A DNA stretch of 64,000 nucleotides from Gymnothorax reevesii (lineage: Eukaryota; Chordata; Actinopteri; Anguilliformes; Muraenidae). Below, piece after piece: positions 12,553-24,575 of the stretch (positions are counted from its first letter, which is position 1; each line of letters opens with the position of its first letter). Location of the stretch: the NCBI GenBank assembly GCA_029721435.1, contig CM056578.1:17894911-17958910 (forward strand). Direction: 5' to 3'. A program made the translations under genes and the position numbers. The notes beneath the pieces were generated by a model, which worked only from the letters and a program-made list of their open reading frames with translations, did not search any database and had not been told where the DNA came from.

Positions 12553-14251
12553 GGGGGTAGAACTTTGCAGAAAGCAGAGAAGATCACCGAGGACTGATAG
12601 CGAGTTGTAAAGACGGACCTCTGAGATCCGAGCACTTATCTCCATCACACCTTTGTACCATGCAAACTGCCAAAAGCTTATCTGTACTCCTTAAAGCATG
12701 GCCAATGTAGATAATCAGCTGACTGCAGTAGCAGTAGGAGCCTTTTATGGGATTTCACATTTACCCTGGACGTAAATGCTATCTGCGGGCTTTCAACAGA
12801 TGCGCATAAATCACAATGAGTGTGCAAGTGTTAAGGGTTAGGATATTTAAATTCTGAAGACACCACCAGCAGTGTGGTAAGTACAACTGAATCAATCATA
12901 AAAAACTGGAACAATCACAGTGCAGTCTTGACTCATTAGTTTAGGAGGTATGGTCTTGCGGAGGTAATGACGAGATGTCACAGGGAGACTGACAGAAAGT
13001 GGAATCCTGGGCATTCTGGAAGGCATTTTTGGCATTGGTCGCTGCCAACAAACTGAAGTTTCCTCCAAAAAGCAAATGGTTTTGTGCACGTTCAGAACAA
13101 CCTAATCGGTGGGCCGCACATCTCCAAGATGTCCATCTTTCTTTTCATGGTTAAATATATACACAGGCCTCACCATTCAAGCCTGCCATCATTAGACAAG
13201 AGCCACAACATCCTCCATCTACAGTGTTCACAAATATGATTCCGATCCAAAATAAACAGGATACAAGATCTTTAAAAAAAGCAACAAATAAAGGAATCAT
13301 AAATAACAGCCATTGGATTCAAGTAATTTGACTTCAGCCCCTGATTAGACGTGGCATGTGTAAACAATACTTCTGGTACAATGATAAACAAGTATCTCTG
13401 TCAAAACCCACAAGAGTTTGTATAAGGCAGCAGCATTTTAGTTAAAATATTTTTTAAGTCAACGACATGAAAAACCCACAATAAAGTCTTCAGCTATACT
13501 TCAGGCCTTTTAAGTGAAGACTCAAAGACAGGGACTTGAAAGAGGTGTTTTTCCCCCACAGCTCCTAAAAGGCCTTGCTTTCATCAGCGTGACTTTGGAA
13601 CATCCCGGGAGAGCAAGAGATATGTTTGAGATGGTTGGATCCCCGACTTCAAAAAGAAGAAGAGGGAAGAGAGAGACTGCAGGCAAAGTCAGAGGAGGGA
13701 GGGGCCCTTTCGCAGTAGGCCAATCAGTGCTTCCCACCAAATATGGCACCCAATCACAGAACGGCAGATGGAATGTTAATCTAGGCGTTTGACCTCAGGC
13801 TCCTCCCTCTGATAAGAAGACTACATGTATACAGCAGTTCAAGAAACTCCAGTGTTTCTCCCTCTGAAATTTGAACAAAGACATCTGAATGTGCTACAAA
13901 AAAAAACTGTTCTAAAAATACAACCATATTATCAAAAATAGAGCTCTAGAGTCTTGTTGTATTACTATTATTTGTTGTACAGGAGGCATTAGCAACAAAG
14001 TCCTCGTTAGCTGCTTTAAATTGAATAGTGGCGCGCTGACGGCATCTTGCGCACTTTTACGACAGAACGATGACCTGAGTGGGGTCCACTGCCACCCTGT
14101 CAGATTTCCGCTTTCGCTTGCGGTGTGCCTGCTGTAGGGAGGAGGGGGGATGGGATCGGAGGCGAGAGGGGTGGGGGGCGCTGTCAGGGCAAGGGACGGA
14201 GCGGGAGAGCGGCGGAGGCCCCGGCCTGAGTCCGTCGTCCCTGCCCTGGCG
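12553..14251 (-). other. ccnjl 3' flank, probable 3'UTR in part
   Basis: The DNA immediately downstream of the ccnjl stop has no recognised exon. Only weak variant polyadenylation hexamers occur (for example minus-strand AATACA near 13957 and CATAAA near 12747). The 3'UTR length cannot be set from sequence alone. Confidence 0.35.
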
Positions 14252-14738
14252 TCACCTGTCGAAGCAGCCTGCCACAAAGCCTGGGTGGGGTCCCAGGTAC
14301 CCGCCACCATACGCTACACCCAGGCAGTGCCGTGGCTCTGTTGAAATGGACACCTGCATAGCAAGGGGACCCTGGACGGGCAGGGAGCACAGCCCCGATG
14401 CCAGGCTCGAATAGGCATGGAAGGAGCCCCCGGGAACAGAGCCAGTTATGGACCCTGCCTCTTGGGGCGGGAGGTAGTCCTGAGACCCAGCAGTAGGCCC
14501 CAAAGCCTGGGATTCGCCTAGCGAGAGCAGTCTGGAGGTGGGCACTGAGCGCTGGGAGAGGTGAGAGTGGGACCCGGCCTGGAACAGTAGGTGCTGGGAG
14601 GGGGACGCCAAGGAGGACGAGGAAGAGGAGGATGATGACGCAGAGGGAGGGGGCTTAGCCTGAGAGTGTAGCAGAACCTGATTGGACAGAGGGCTGGATT
14701 TAGTCTTGTTGGCCTCTTTCACATCATTGTCATGGGCC
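14252..14738 (-). CDS. ccnjl: ccnjl coding exon 5 (C-terminal tail and stop)
   Basis: The exon begins with AHDNDVKEANK, as in cyclin J. It then becomes a Ser/Pro-rich linker with a run of nine serines, and ends with ISTEPRHCLGVAYGGGY and GCFDR before a TGA at 14254-14252. The EPRHCL...GCFDR ending is the CCNJL signature. The acceptor is TTTCCTAAAG (AG at 14740-14739). The tail is not part of the cyclin folds and probably diverges quickly between species. The plus-strand open frames here (14079-14414 and 14150-14344) are antisense shadows. Confidence 0.93.
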
Positions 14739-16675
14739 CTTTAGGAAAGAAGTAAAAAGACAAAGCAAACATCATGAGCCAAACCAGACAAAGTGTACTA
14801 CACAGAGGACATTAAAGCATACTTAACTGAATAATCAAATGACACCATATTACATCCCTCTCAACACTTTGGTGGTCATTCCAATAATGTCAATAAAACA
14901 GCAACATCACTTTGCCTCTGTACTCAGAAGCCTTTCATTCTCAATGTCATCGAAGCCCCAAGGCCTTGTGCCTGACAAGCTTCCATTTTGGCACCCTAAC
15001 ATTGTGTCAATGACATTTTCATCTGAAGCATCCAACACTAATGTTTTGGGGAAGGGCTGGGTTAGAGACCCTCCAATCATTTATACATCACCTCCCTAAT
15101 TTAATTCCAGAAAGAAAGAGAGGAGGACTGGGGAGATGAGGAAATGATGCAATGCCAATCACTCAAATTAAATGGCCTTGCCAGGTTACCAGACAATTAA
15201 CAGGCACTCAATTACAGACAAGGCAGATAAGTATCTCAGTACATTTCACTGACTTAGCAGAGGTTATAATCCAAAGCAACTTTGTTGATAAGACCAAGCT
15301 GGTCCCCTCTGAAGCAATTTGGAATTAAGGGTCTTGCTAAAGGGCACAAAAGCTGTACTTGCCTTACAGTGGCTACAGTGGGGTTTGAACCACCAGCCTA
15401 CTGGATCCCAGATTAATGTACTTTAACATATTTCAAGTTACACATTTCCTGAGTCATAGGTGGGATTTCAATCCCAGCCCCATATCAAACTGTATGTTAG
15501 TCCAACACATTACCAGTTGTCAAAGAGGGCGATGTAGCCAAAAGCCAAGGGTAATAACATTAAGTGGGTTAAATCAGACAGTCTGTATTTAAATGCACTG
15601 GTCTTCTCTCCGCATTTATTGCATTTTTGATTAGCGAATTAGCCAAGCTAACCCTACTATTCTAGCCATAAGGCTCTGGATATCGGTGACAGCTTTCAAT
15701 GTCAGGTAAGGAAAACAGAGGATCTTATACAATTGGGCGCTTCTTATGAAAGTTATGAAATTAATTGAGTAAATTTTGCAATTTTTTTGCAAGTTTTAGT
15801 GAGCAACGAACCCAAAATTTGCTAAACGAGTTTCATAACTTTCTAATGACATTACCATGTTTTTCATGTAACTGAATTGCGTAATTTAAAAAAACAAAAG
15901 TTATTGCTGTTAGCGCCCACTGTTTGTTAGCAGTGAGCTAACTTCATCGTTGTGCTAACAAAGTCACTGAGTCGGACATTCGTGGCTGAAATGGTAATGG
16001 TACATAAATTCAGTAAACGGAGTAGCTAGCAAACATTAGCTCGGTAGCGAACAAACTGTTATGTAATACGTAATGGTTATGAAAACGTACTACGTACACA
16101 CTAGCTAGCTAAGTTACGTGAACTTAGTTACCCAAGTGGCACCAAGTGAACTCGCAACAGCAGGGAGCCAAATAGATTTAACCAACGTTACACTTGGTAT
16201 TCATTTTAGCTAAATATTAATAGTGTGACATTAAGCGGAGTGATTTTTCCCCCCACACTCTCAGCCAATTAAATTTGCGCAAAAGTTAGGGTAATATCAA
16301 AAAAATAGCCCTGCAAAGTGGGCGTTACCCCTCAGCAGTGGATGCAAATTCAAAATGGCAGCCATGGCTGCCATATTAGATATTGAAGCACAACGAAAAT
16401 CGATAGGCTTTTGTAGCTACCCACCCCCAACACCCACACCAAAAATGGAATTGATCGGCAGTGGCGTTTTTGACTTAATGCGCAGAATACAATTGTGGAT
16501 GGACGCCACGCGTGATGACAATACCCCACAGCCTGAATTATTCGAAGCTGAGGGGTAAGTATATCATCAGTTGGGCTATGGGAAAAGTACCGCAGTTATG
16601 TGATAAATTATGTTATGTGTGGTGTAAAATAAGCAAATGGAATCAGCCCAGGCAAGAGGCAGCTGGGGTCCTTAC
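14739..16675 (-). other. ccnjl: ccnjl intron 4
   Basis: A 1.9-kb intron. An opposite-strand open frame at 16355-16558 ends next to a donor-like GTAAGTA. The surrounding AT-rich DNA (15620-16350) looks transposon-like, but I could not define its ends. Confidence 0.75.
16355..16558 (+). other. Orphan exon-like open frame opposite ccnjl intron 4
   Basis: A 67-residue frame starts MAAMAAILDIEAQRK in a CAAAATGGCAGCCATGG context and ends beside a good donor-like GGGGTAAGTA (GT at 16556). It could be the first exon of a decayed DNA transposon. I recognise no domain and claim no function. Confidence 0.3.
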
Positions 16676-16835
16676 AGCAGCATCAGCTCAATGCAACGGG
16701 TCAGGTGGTCCCAGGTGTAGCCCGTCAGCAGTTGTAGCACAGACGTCCAGCTGGGGGCAATGTGGAGGCAGATCCGTGAGGCTGCAATGCACGCTGCTGC
16801 CACCTGGGACGGCCTGAAACTCAGGAAGGCATGAT
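16676..16835 (-). CDS. ccnjl: ccnjl coding exon 4 (C-terminal cyclin fold)
   Basis: The exon encodes HAFLSFRPSQVAAACIAASR, then ICLHIAPSW, TGYTWDHL and RCIELML, matching the second cyclin fold of cyclin J-like proteins. The acceptor is CTTCCAG after a long T-rich tract (16842-16885); the donor is GTAAGG at 16675. It enters in phase 1, completing the aspartate codon shared with exon 3, and leaves in phase 2, completing a leucine with exon 5. The 160-nt length fits the family layout. Confidence 0.93.
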
Positions 16836-17631
16836 CTGGAAGACGGGCAAAAAAAAACAAAAAAAACAAAAAAAAAAAAAACAGGCGTGTTAATAATGGC
16901 GGCACACCAGTGGTAATGCACCCTGTTCCAATCGATCTGTCTTCATGGTTTCTGTTCTGACCATAATTTGTATGCAAGATTATATTGAATTAGTAGTTCA
17001 ATGTCGCTGAAACATACTTGTTTTGACTTCTTATACTGGCACTACTGGTTCAGCACCCCAAGAACATAAGTGCTAATACCATTGGTTCCAAATGAGGCCT
17101 TTCAAAATGCCTGCCACAGCATCTCTCCTTCCTTAAGACTCCATAATTCTCTTCCTGCTCTTCTCTTTCATCTGTGTCCTTCCTCCTTCACCCCTCCTGT
17201 TCTCCCCAAAGCCAACCCCCCCACCCCCACCAGACAACCTCTAGTAAGACATCCAGGAAGTAGTGCACAAACTTCCGCATACTCCAACTGTAGAGACACT
17301 TTCAGGAGATGGTGTGTGTACTCACCCACACCCTCGCTGTGGTGGCACTTCCAGGCAATAGCGAACACACAAGGACACACCCACCCTGTAGTGACACGCC
17401 CAGGACACAGTGTGCATACTACCTCATACTCATCCTGTAGCAACACTGCCAGGAAATGGGTTGCGCATTTTCCCCACACCCACCTTGTAGTGACATGTCC
17501 AGGAAGTACAGCATATACTTGCTCATCCAAACCCTGTGGTACAAATTTCTTGAAAGTAGTTTGTGCACTTGCCCCCATCCACCCCATTGTAAGCCATTTA
17601 GGAAGTAGTAAGTATACTTGCTTATACTCAC
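16836..17631 (-). other. ccnjl: ccnjl intron 3
   Basis: A 796-bp intron. More than half of it (about 17235-17631) is the 48-bp minisatellite that starts inside exon 3. The remainder is A-rich and otherwise unremarkable. Confidence 0.85.
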
Positions 17632-17680
17632 CCTGCAGGGACACTTCCAGGAAGTAGTGTGTATATTTGTCCATGAAGGC
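17235..17680 (-). repeat. 48-bp minisatellite derived from the ccnjl exon 3 / intron 3 junction
   Basis: Read on the minus strand, about nine units of roughly 48 bp follow each other from 17680 down to 17235. Each resembles the end of exon 3 plus its donor: an ACTACTTCCTGGAAGTGT-like core, then CTACAG, then GGTGAGTAT or GGTGGGTGT. The first unit is the real exon end and splice site. Later units are diverged copies. Because 48 is a multiple of three, the reading frame stays open through the array. Confidence 0.85.
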
Positions 17681-17931
17681 TTTGGTCTTTGAGTAGGAGG
17701 AGAGGGGCCAGCCGTGGTGGAGGTCGGCCTGCTGCACAGAGGCGTGGAGGTAGTAGTCGATGAAGTGCGCGGGTGTGGGCAGGCACAGGTTCCAGCCGAA
17801 GGTCTCCAGGAGCAGCAGCTCTGTGCGCGTCAGGTCCCTCTTGCTCAGGGCCAGGTTCAGACTGCACATGAAGCCCAGAGCGTTCAGCTGCTCCAGCTTG
17901 GGGACGCGGTCCTCCTTCTCCTCAAACTTAC
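17632..17931 (-). CDS. ccnjl: ccnjl coding exon 3 (residues 94-193, end of first cyclin fold and start of second)
   Basis: The exon completes the conserved LASKFEEKED motif, whose lysine and glutamate are typical of cyclin boxes. It continues with [28 protein letters not shown] and HYFLEVSLQ, all closely matching CCNJL/CCNJ. The acceptor is CTCTCACAG (AG at 17933-17932); the donor is GTGAGT at 17631. Exons 2 and 3 are joined as A|GT within the serine codon. The open frame continues past the donor into intron 3 as far as 17168, because the last ~48 bp of the exon-donor region is the first unit of a tandem array. The family's next residues, DHAFL, are on exon 4, so the extension is not the normal reading. 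Confidence 0.95.
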
Positions 17932-17935
17932 CTGT

Positions 17936-18256
17936 GAGAGCCGAGAGGGGGAGCAGGATGGAGGGGGGAAAAGAGAAGGAGTGAGGGGGAAAAAAAGGCA
18001 AAGGAGGTGGACAAAATGGAGGATGGGGAGAGAGGGTGGGGCATGGTATAGATGATGGATGGGTGGAGTGAGGGGGAAGGGGCACAAGGGGGAATGTAGG
18101 AGGGGACAAAAGTGAAAGCAGAGAAGGAAGACAGAAAAGAGAGAAGAGGGAGAGCGAGAAGAGACAGAGTGTGAAGGATAGAGTGCAAGATAGAGGAGAC
18201 AGAGAGGGGGAGCAGGGCATGAAAGGATAGAACAGAACAGAGGAGGAAAAGGAATG
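17936..18256. repeat. 320-bp purine-rich tract upstream of the exon 3 acceptor
   Basis: The plus strand is overwhelmingly G and A, so the transcript strand is a long C/T tract ending at the exon 3 acceptor. It is not a simple short-unit microsatellite. Confidence 0.8.
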
Positions 18257-18430
18257 TGGTTAAAGAGGCAGAGGAAGACATATTAAAGGGAGCTGCCATG
18301 TTGCATCTCATATTTCTCTGTTTCAATCAAACATGAGTATCCATGGTAGCATAGGAGGCTTACTTCATCCCAAACCATGTAGGCACAAATCAACTGACAT
18401 GGGAGAAGAGTAAAAGCAGCTTATAGACAG

Positions 18431-19605
18431 TGGCCGTGTTCGAAACTGCGCTCTACGGTCTACATACACTATTCTCACTACACACTAGCCACACTACACG
18501 CTACTCACTACGAACAAACTCTTCCTGTCGCTTCTTATTATTATTATTCCTCAGCTGGTTTTTCTGTTGGTTTACGCTGCGTTGTATCTTGGGCAATTTG
18601 TGTATGATGCACCCACAAAATATCTGCCTGATCGACACTAAACAAAAATGTAAACGCCCCATGTCAAATTTGAGCTTTTATTAACATTAGGGTTATGCAA
18701 TATGTGAAGCGAATCAAAATTCATTCTTTTAATAACTAGTCTTCAGATCACCATCCATTACATCTTGATATTGGCATCTGCAAAGGAGTGACAATCCTTT
18801 GAACACGTTGGGGGTCAGGTTGAAGAAATTCAATGTTCAATATCTTGTGTGTCCACCATTTGCGTCTCTCAGAGCAAGACATCTCCTTCGCATGGAGTTG
18901 ATCAGGTTGTCCATCGTTGTCTGAGGAATGTTATTCCATTCTTCCCAGAGGGCCACACGGAGCTAGCGCACATTATCCGGAACTGGAACACGGTCGCGGT
19001 CACGTCAATCCAGAACATCCCAAAGATGCTCTATGGGCAACATTTCCGGCAAATACGCAGGCCAGTCCAGAACTGGAATGTGCTCTGCTTCAAGGAACTG
19101 CATGCAGACCACTCAGGTGGACATCCCTGCATCCAGCATGCTAATGGCCCGTTCCCGCATGACCTGAGACATCTGAGGCATGATGACTTTTGACAAAGTT
19201 TGACATTTTGGGGCGGCCTTTTATTGTCCCCAGTATAAGGAGTGTCTGGGTACTGCTCAATCTGTCTGATCACCGTCTGGAAATGCCACACCCATGTACT
19301 GAGTTAAATCACTGCATTACTGAGCAAATGCTCACTGACAGATGGATTAAAAAAATGGTACACAAATCAAGAGAAATATCCTTATTGTACAAGTAAAACT
19401 CAGCTTATTCTCACTTAGAGTTGTTAACTCCATGTGGCGTCAATATTTGACGAGGCATTTATATTTTTGTTCAGTACAGTACACATCCGGGGACTTCTCG
19501 CGGACGCAAACTCACTCCCCGCGCATAAGTGAACACCCTACCCCCAAACTCTGACGTCGTTGGTAGTGGGAGTAGTATGTTAGTGCTCGAATTCAAACAC
19601 GACCA
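18431..19605. mobile_element. MITE carrying a nested Tc1 deletion derivative
   Basis: The outer ends TGGCCGTGTTCGAA and TTCAAACACGACCA are inverted, and both inner flanks contain CTACATACT / AGTATGT-like sequence. The Tc1-derived segment 18636-19476 sits inside. I could not see a clear target duplication. Confidence 0.6.
18636..19476 (-). mobile_element. Tc1-like element, internally deleted
   Basis: Ends ACTAAACAAAAATGTAAACG and TATATTTTTGTTCAGTA are inverted and match a common fish Tc1 family. On the minus strand the transposase N-terminal start (MSQVMRERAISML-like) near 19170 jumps straight to the C-terminal part. That part has PIEHLWD, containing the catalytic glutamate, then EEWNNIP, INSMRRRC and ANGGHTRY. 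The catalytic core between them is missing, so it can only be mobilised in trans. Confidence 0.8.
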
Positions 19606-22310
19606 GTATGAAATTCTATAGCTCAAAAGGCACCTCAATCTTACCATTTAATCACCAGACATACCCTGCAAGACCTTCTAAATACTTCCTTCCCTGTCCA
19701 CAGCAAACGGGCTATGAATGCATAAAAAATGAAGTCCACTAAGCTTGACTAATATGAGCATTCTGTGAGTCACAAAAAGGTATAAGGGTCCAAATGCTAA
19801 AAGTGCTTGATTTTGATCCAAAACATTAAAACAATAGAGTGCTGTAAGGCACTCTGTCCCACAGGGTTAAAAAATGAGATCTGTCATCACAGCGGCGGAA
19901 CAAGCTAGCGCATAAGTCAGCATATGAGGCTCAGTAAAACATGGCCACAAGCACCTTGAGCGTCCTTTAAATGTCAATGTCACAGGCAGATGCGAGCCAC
20001 AATCTCTCAAGGGTGCCAGCTTCCAGAATTTTCCACTGCTGTGACGCGGGAAAGAGTGAAGAGAGCGGATCATTCATATCATTGGGGAGACCAAAATAAC
20101 CAGCTCACGCCGAGAAGCAGATTCTGAAAACCGCCGACATCTGAGTGCCCTCTCTGGAAGACGGGCTGATGGGGAGATGGGCTGAACAAGAGCATATAGC
20201 AGGAGCCCAGAAATTAAAAGGGGCAGAATCTTTGCCTGTTCTCCCCTCAAATCATGTAATTGTGCCCAGTCTTATCCAAAAAGCGTTGAAAAGTGTGAGA
20301 ATTTGGTTTCTATATCTGCAGTAAGACTGCTTTTAATGAATATTTTTGTACAATCTCTTCAGTTTCTGAGCACCCATTGCTTGACGAGGTCCAAGGTTTC
20401 AAGGTACATCGTGCTGTAATATAAATACTGCTACTTGCAAAATCCAATTAAAATTCTCCCAAAAGATGCAAAATTTCCAATGCACTATTTCAGAAAATAA
20501 AGATCGTAAATAGGAGGCAGAAATTCAATCACTGAACCAATCCTTTCAACGCATGTCTATTTTGTTAGATCACAGCAGACAAATCGGTTTGCCACAGGGT
20601 TGACAGGGAGGAGTCATTCACCATTGAAAAATAGCAGTAATACTCCACAGGTACAGGGAGAGAGGAGGAAAGTAATGAAGGAATAGGGAGTGGAAAGAGG
20701 CGAGGGGAGAGTTACCCCAAAAAAGCCCAAGGGGGCAAGTAGGAAGAACAATGGGAACCCTTTCATTCAAGAGTGCCTCTGACTAATGTCAGCTTCCTCC
20801 TTCATCCCCTCCAGCAGCTCAAAGAAACAAGAATGTGTGTGTCAGCACCTTTTGGTATAAATGCTTGTGAACGCAATGCTCGCCATTCCACAAACTGAAG
20901 TCCACAAAACTTAATCTTTCGTTCTTCGAAAAAAAAAAAGGAAGGCGAGAGAGAGCATGGGGAGGTTCTAAAAGAGTAGAACTGAGAAAACAGTAGGGCG
21001 AGCATGCAGAACATTGTCCCTGCATGATGACATTTTCGGAGCTGATTGAATGAGAAGGCGTTTGCTTGTGTCCAGTGTGCTTCAGTCATAATAGAGCGCA
21101 CTGTGAGCACGTGTGTGTGCGCTCTTCTGTGAGGCGGGAGGAGGAGGCGCACGTATTAGAGAGAGTTTACGCCCAGCGGGAAACGGACCAACACTCCAGA
21201 TTCTTCCCCTCAGAACTCAAATGCACCCAGAATGCAAAGCTAAACCCCTCCTGCATTTACCTGGCAAAAGGGCTCAACTGAGGCTTTCTTTACTGCACAT
21301 GCGAGCGCCTCTCAATTGCTCGCCTGCCAGTTTGAGAATAAGAGGAAAGGGAGAAAGGAGTCAGTGTCAGTGTGCACGTGCGTGTGAGCATGTGAACAGG
21401 TCAGGAGGAGGTCATTTGGACGTAAACGAGGAGACACACAGCATCCAGGTGTGTAGCGAGGCCTCAAACAAACGTACTGAAATTGGAGAATGGCCTGTTA
21501 ACCAGCTGGAGGACCACGGTTACCCACACCTCTCTTCTACTCTTTTTGCTCATCTCTTTGTATTGGTCACCCTCAAGGGACAAATTCACAATAATCCCAA
21601 CTCCGATTCAAATTCAAACCTGGGTATAGCATACATAACAATGCACACTCACTCTAAAGAGACATTTTCACACCCTTACAAATCGTCTCTCCAAGTCAAA
21701 TTCAAAAATAGCAGGGAATTTGTCTGTTGATATCACGGGAGCACAAATTGCAGTACAAGGCATAACTGAATACACAATTTTGATCGGCTATTCATAGCTT
21801 CACTTTTGCACATGCCTCTGACGAACATGTTTCATTTACCAGCTGTTTCATCCACATGCATCTTGTGATGAGGTCTGGAAAATGACAAATTGAGGGCAGG
21901 AATTGATACTAAGTTTACTCCATACTGAAGCGGACATACGGTATTGTGAAAAACTCACTTTTCCAGCACGTGTGCATATAAACTTCAGAATCAGGAATGG
22001 TTTTTAACCCACAAACTGAAATGAAATAAGCCACTCAGTTTTTTTTTTTTTTTTTTGAGCTGCCTTTTTTATAAAGACACAGCATTCAGAATGTCATTCA
22101 GATTTGGCTCCCCTTCCTACATCACAAGCAGGCTTGTGAGAATTATACTGCTACTCATCTGAATATCTCCACCCACCACTTATTTTTATCCATACACATA
22201 CCAGCTTCAACCAGCAAAAACTTAAACATGCATGTTATTCACTATTTGTCTGACTACTTTATACTAGCAACTAACCTGGGTCAACACAAACCAAGACTGG
22301 CAACAAAATA
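19606..22310. other. No gene recognised
   Basis: The open frame 21113-21730 (205 codons) is the longest here but shows no domain, compositional signal or splice context I know. Poly-T lies at 22039-22056. Confidence 0.5.
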
Positions 22311-22546
22311 TATACCCCAATTCCAAAATAGTTGGGGCGAAGTGTAAATTGTTAAGAAAATCAAAATGCAATTACTTTCAGATCCAATATGTTATTTACA
22401 ATAGAACATGGATAACATTTCAAATGTTGAAACTGAGACATTTTACGTTTTATCCACAAAATGAGCTTACTTCAGATTTTCTGGCTGCAATGGGTCTCAA
22501 AAAAGTTGGGACACAGGCAAAAAAAGGGCTGAAAAAGCGATTAATA

Positions 22547-22751
22547 TACTGAGCAACAAAAGAAACGCAAGTTAATTAAAGGCAGACTGGAAAATAAATT
22601 TGCGCATAATTATTTTAGAAAAGCAAATTTATTACTAGCGTGTGCACATTTACACTCGTTTCATCAAACTTCTCTTTATTTTGCGGTCACTTTGACTGAG
22701 TAGCAGTATATTGACTAACTAGCTAACTTGCGTTTCTTTTGTTGCTCAGTA
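22547..22751. mobile_element. 205-bp TA-flanked MITE inside the Tc1 element
   Basis: Near-perfect inverted ends TACTGAGCAACAAAAGAAAC and GTTTCTTTTGTTGCTCAGTA lie between TA dinucleotides. It separates the Tc1 5' UTR parts at 22540 and 22754. Confidence 0.85.
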
Positions 22752-22866
22752 TATATAAAAGAGAATCAGCTGAAAGAACATTTATCAAGTAATTAAGTTA
22801 ACTGGCATCAGGTGTGTAACATGATTGGCTATAAAAGGGATGTCTTAGAGTCTCTCAGACGTAAAG

Positions 22867-23795
22867 ATGACCAGAGGCTCTCCAACCTGTGAAGGTTCGC
22901 GTAAAAAAAATGTGGAATACTTTAAAAGCAATGTTCCTCAACGTCAAATTTCAAAGGCTTTGAAGGTTTCATCATTGACAGTGCATAACATCATCAAAAG
23001 ATTCAGAGAAACTGGGAAAATCTCTGTGCAAAAGGGACAAGGCAGAAGACGTTTACTGGATGCCCGTGATCTTCGGACCCTCAGATGCCACTGCATCACT
23101 CACTGGCACGATTCTGTCATTGACATTACTAAATGGGCCGAGGAATACTTCAAGAAACCAGTGTCTGAAAACCCAGTCCATCATGCCATCGACAGATGCC
23201 ACCGAAAACTCTATCATCCAAAAAAGAAGCCATTGTTGAGCATGATTCAGAAGCGTCACAGTGTTCTGTGGTCCAAGGCTCATTTAAAATGGACTGTAGC
23301 AAAGTGGCAAAGTGTCCTGTGGTCAAACAAGTCCAAATTTGACATTCTTGTTGGAAATCATTGGCGTCGTGTCCTCCAGGCAAAAGAGGAGAAATACCAC
23401 CCCTCCTGTTATCAGCATTCAGTTCAAAAGTCAGCATCTCTGATGGTGTAGGGATGCATTAGTGCATATGGTGTGGGACACTTGCATGTTTTAAAAAGCA
23501 CCATGAATGCTGAAAGGTATATAAAGGTTTTAGAGGAACATATGTCCCCCTCCAGATAACATCTGGTCCAGGGAAGGCCTTGTGTATTTCAGCAGTACAA
23601 TGCAAAACCACATACTGCAGCTATTACAATAGTATGACTTTGTAGAAGAGTTCGTGTGCTGAACTGGCCTGCCTACAGTCCTGATCTTTCACCGATTGAG
23701 AAAATTTGGCGCTTAATGAAACAAAAAGTCTGTCAAAGAAGTCCCAAAACTCTCCAGCAGCTGGAAGTCTGAATTAAACAAGAGTAGGATCAAAT
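22867..23795 (+). pseudogene. Tc1-like transposase, inactivated
   Basis: The frame opens [14 protein letters not shown], has an HTH region ([20 protein letters not shown]), then [24 protein letters not shown] and, after breaks, AKPHTA and SPDLSPIEKIW. It is the cut-and-paste DDE enzyme of Tc1 elements. It is dead: the first catalytic aspartate is Asn (codon at 23326), the second is Tyr (codon at 23596), a TAG at 23449 replaces a conserved tryptophan, a TAA occurs after HMSPSR near 23558, and frame changes follow. The final glutamate in SPIEKIW remains. Confidence 0.9.
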
Positions 23796-24535
23796 TCCAA
23801 TGAGCAAACTCAAGAAACTTGTCTCCTAAATGCCCGGACACCTCCACTCTGTGTTAAAAAGAAGAGGGGATGCAAACCCATGGTAAACAGGCCCCTGTCC
23901 CAACTTTTTTGGGACATCAAATTTGAAATGAGCTCATTTTGTGGTTAAAATTGGGCAATTCCTTGAGTAACGGACTGACATTTCAGAGAAAAATAATGGA
24001 ATTTTATCCTCCACACCGTTTACAGGCATTGGAAAATGCAGCTATTCTGTGAGTTTAGAAAGGGGTAGAGGGAGTTATTCATCCACAACCATGATAAAGG
24101 TTTGTCCTATCAAGCCATTTTTATTGGTGAAAATTCTGTCAGCAACAGACTGACACAGAAATACTAAAACTTGAAGGGCGACATTTTTCGTTCCAAAATT
24201 TTCTGGAGTCGATTACATAGTGGACAAGTATTTATTACCAAGGCATGTATGGATATTGTCCCTATAACATAAACATTTCTGATTGCATCTGGCTGCTTTG
24301 ATCTTGTGGTCAGCTTTGAAAATGGTTCAGTAACGGACTGACTTCTGGTAATAATGGACAGATATCTCTGAAAATAACTAAGAAATGAAACTTAATGTTC
24401 ATCAAATGACATTCTTTTATTTCATAATGTGTTAAAACAAGACAAGATACATCCACAGCTCTCCACAGCAGAGCTTAATACTAGGTGAGTGTACAGCATT
24501 TCATATCATTTTCCAGTTAATGGGACTGAAAACAT

Positions 24536-24575
24536 AACCTCCTTTTACCTTTGTTGGCGGAGGTAATTTAGAAAT
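24536..24575 (-). repeat. Fragment like the palindrome-bounding repeat end
   Basis: On the minus strand this reads TTACCTCCGCCAA...GGAGGTTATG, resembling the end sequence at 45498-45518 next to the giant palindrome. Confidence 0.4.

Noticed and set aside
14079..14414. Plus-strand frames over 14079-14414
   Set aside because: Antisense to the ccnjl last exon; no domain.
17168..18220. A 350-residue single-exon protein on the minus strand
   Set aside because: Only 17931-17632 is coding. The first part is a translated polypyrimidine tract and the last part is the minisatellite. Splice sites and family alignment end the exon at 17632.
21113..21730. A 205-codon plus-strand open frame
   Set aside because: No start context, domain or splice evidence; composition looks random.
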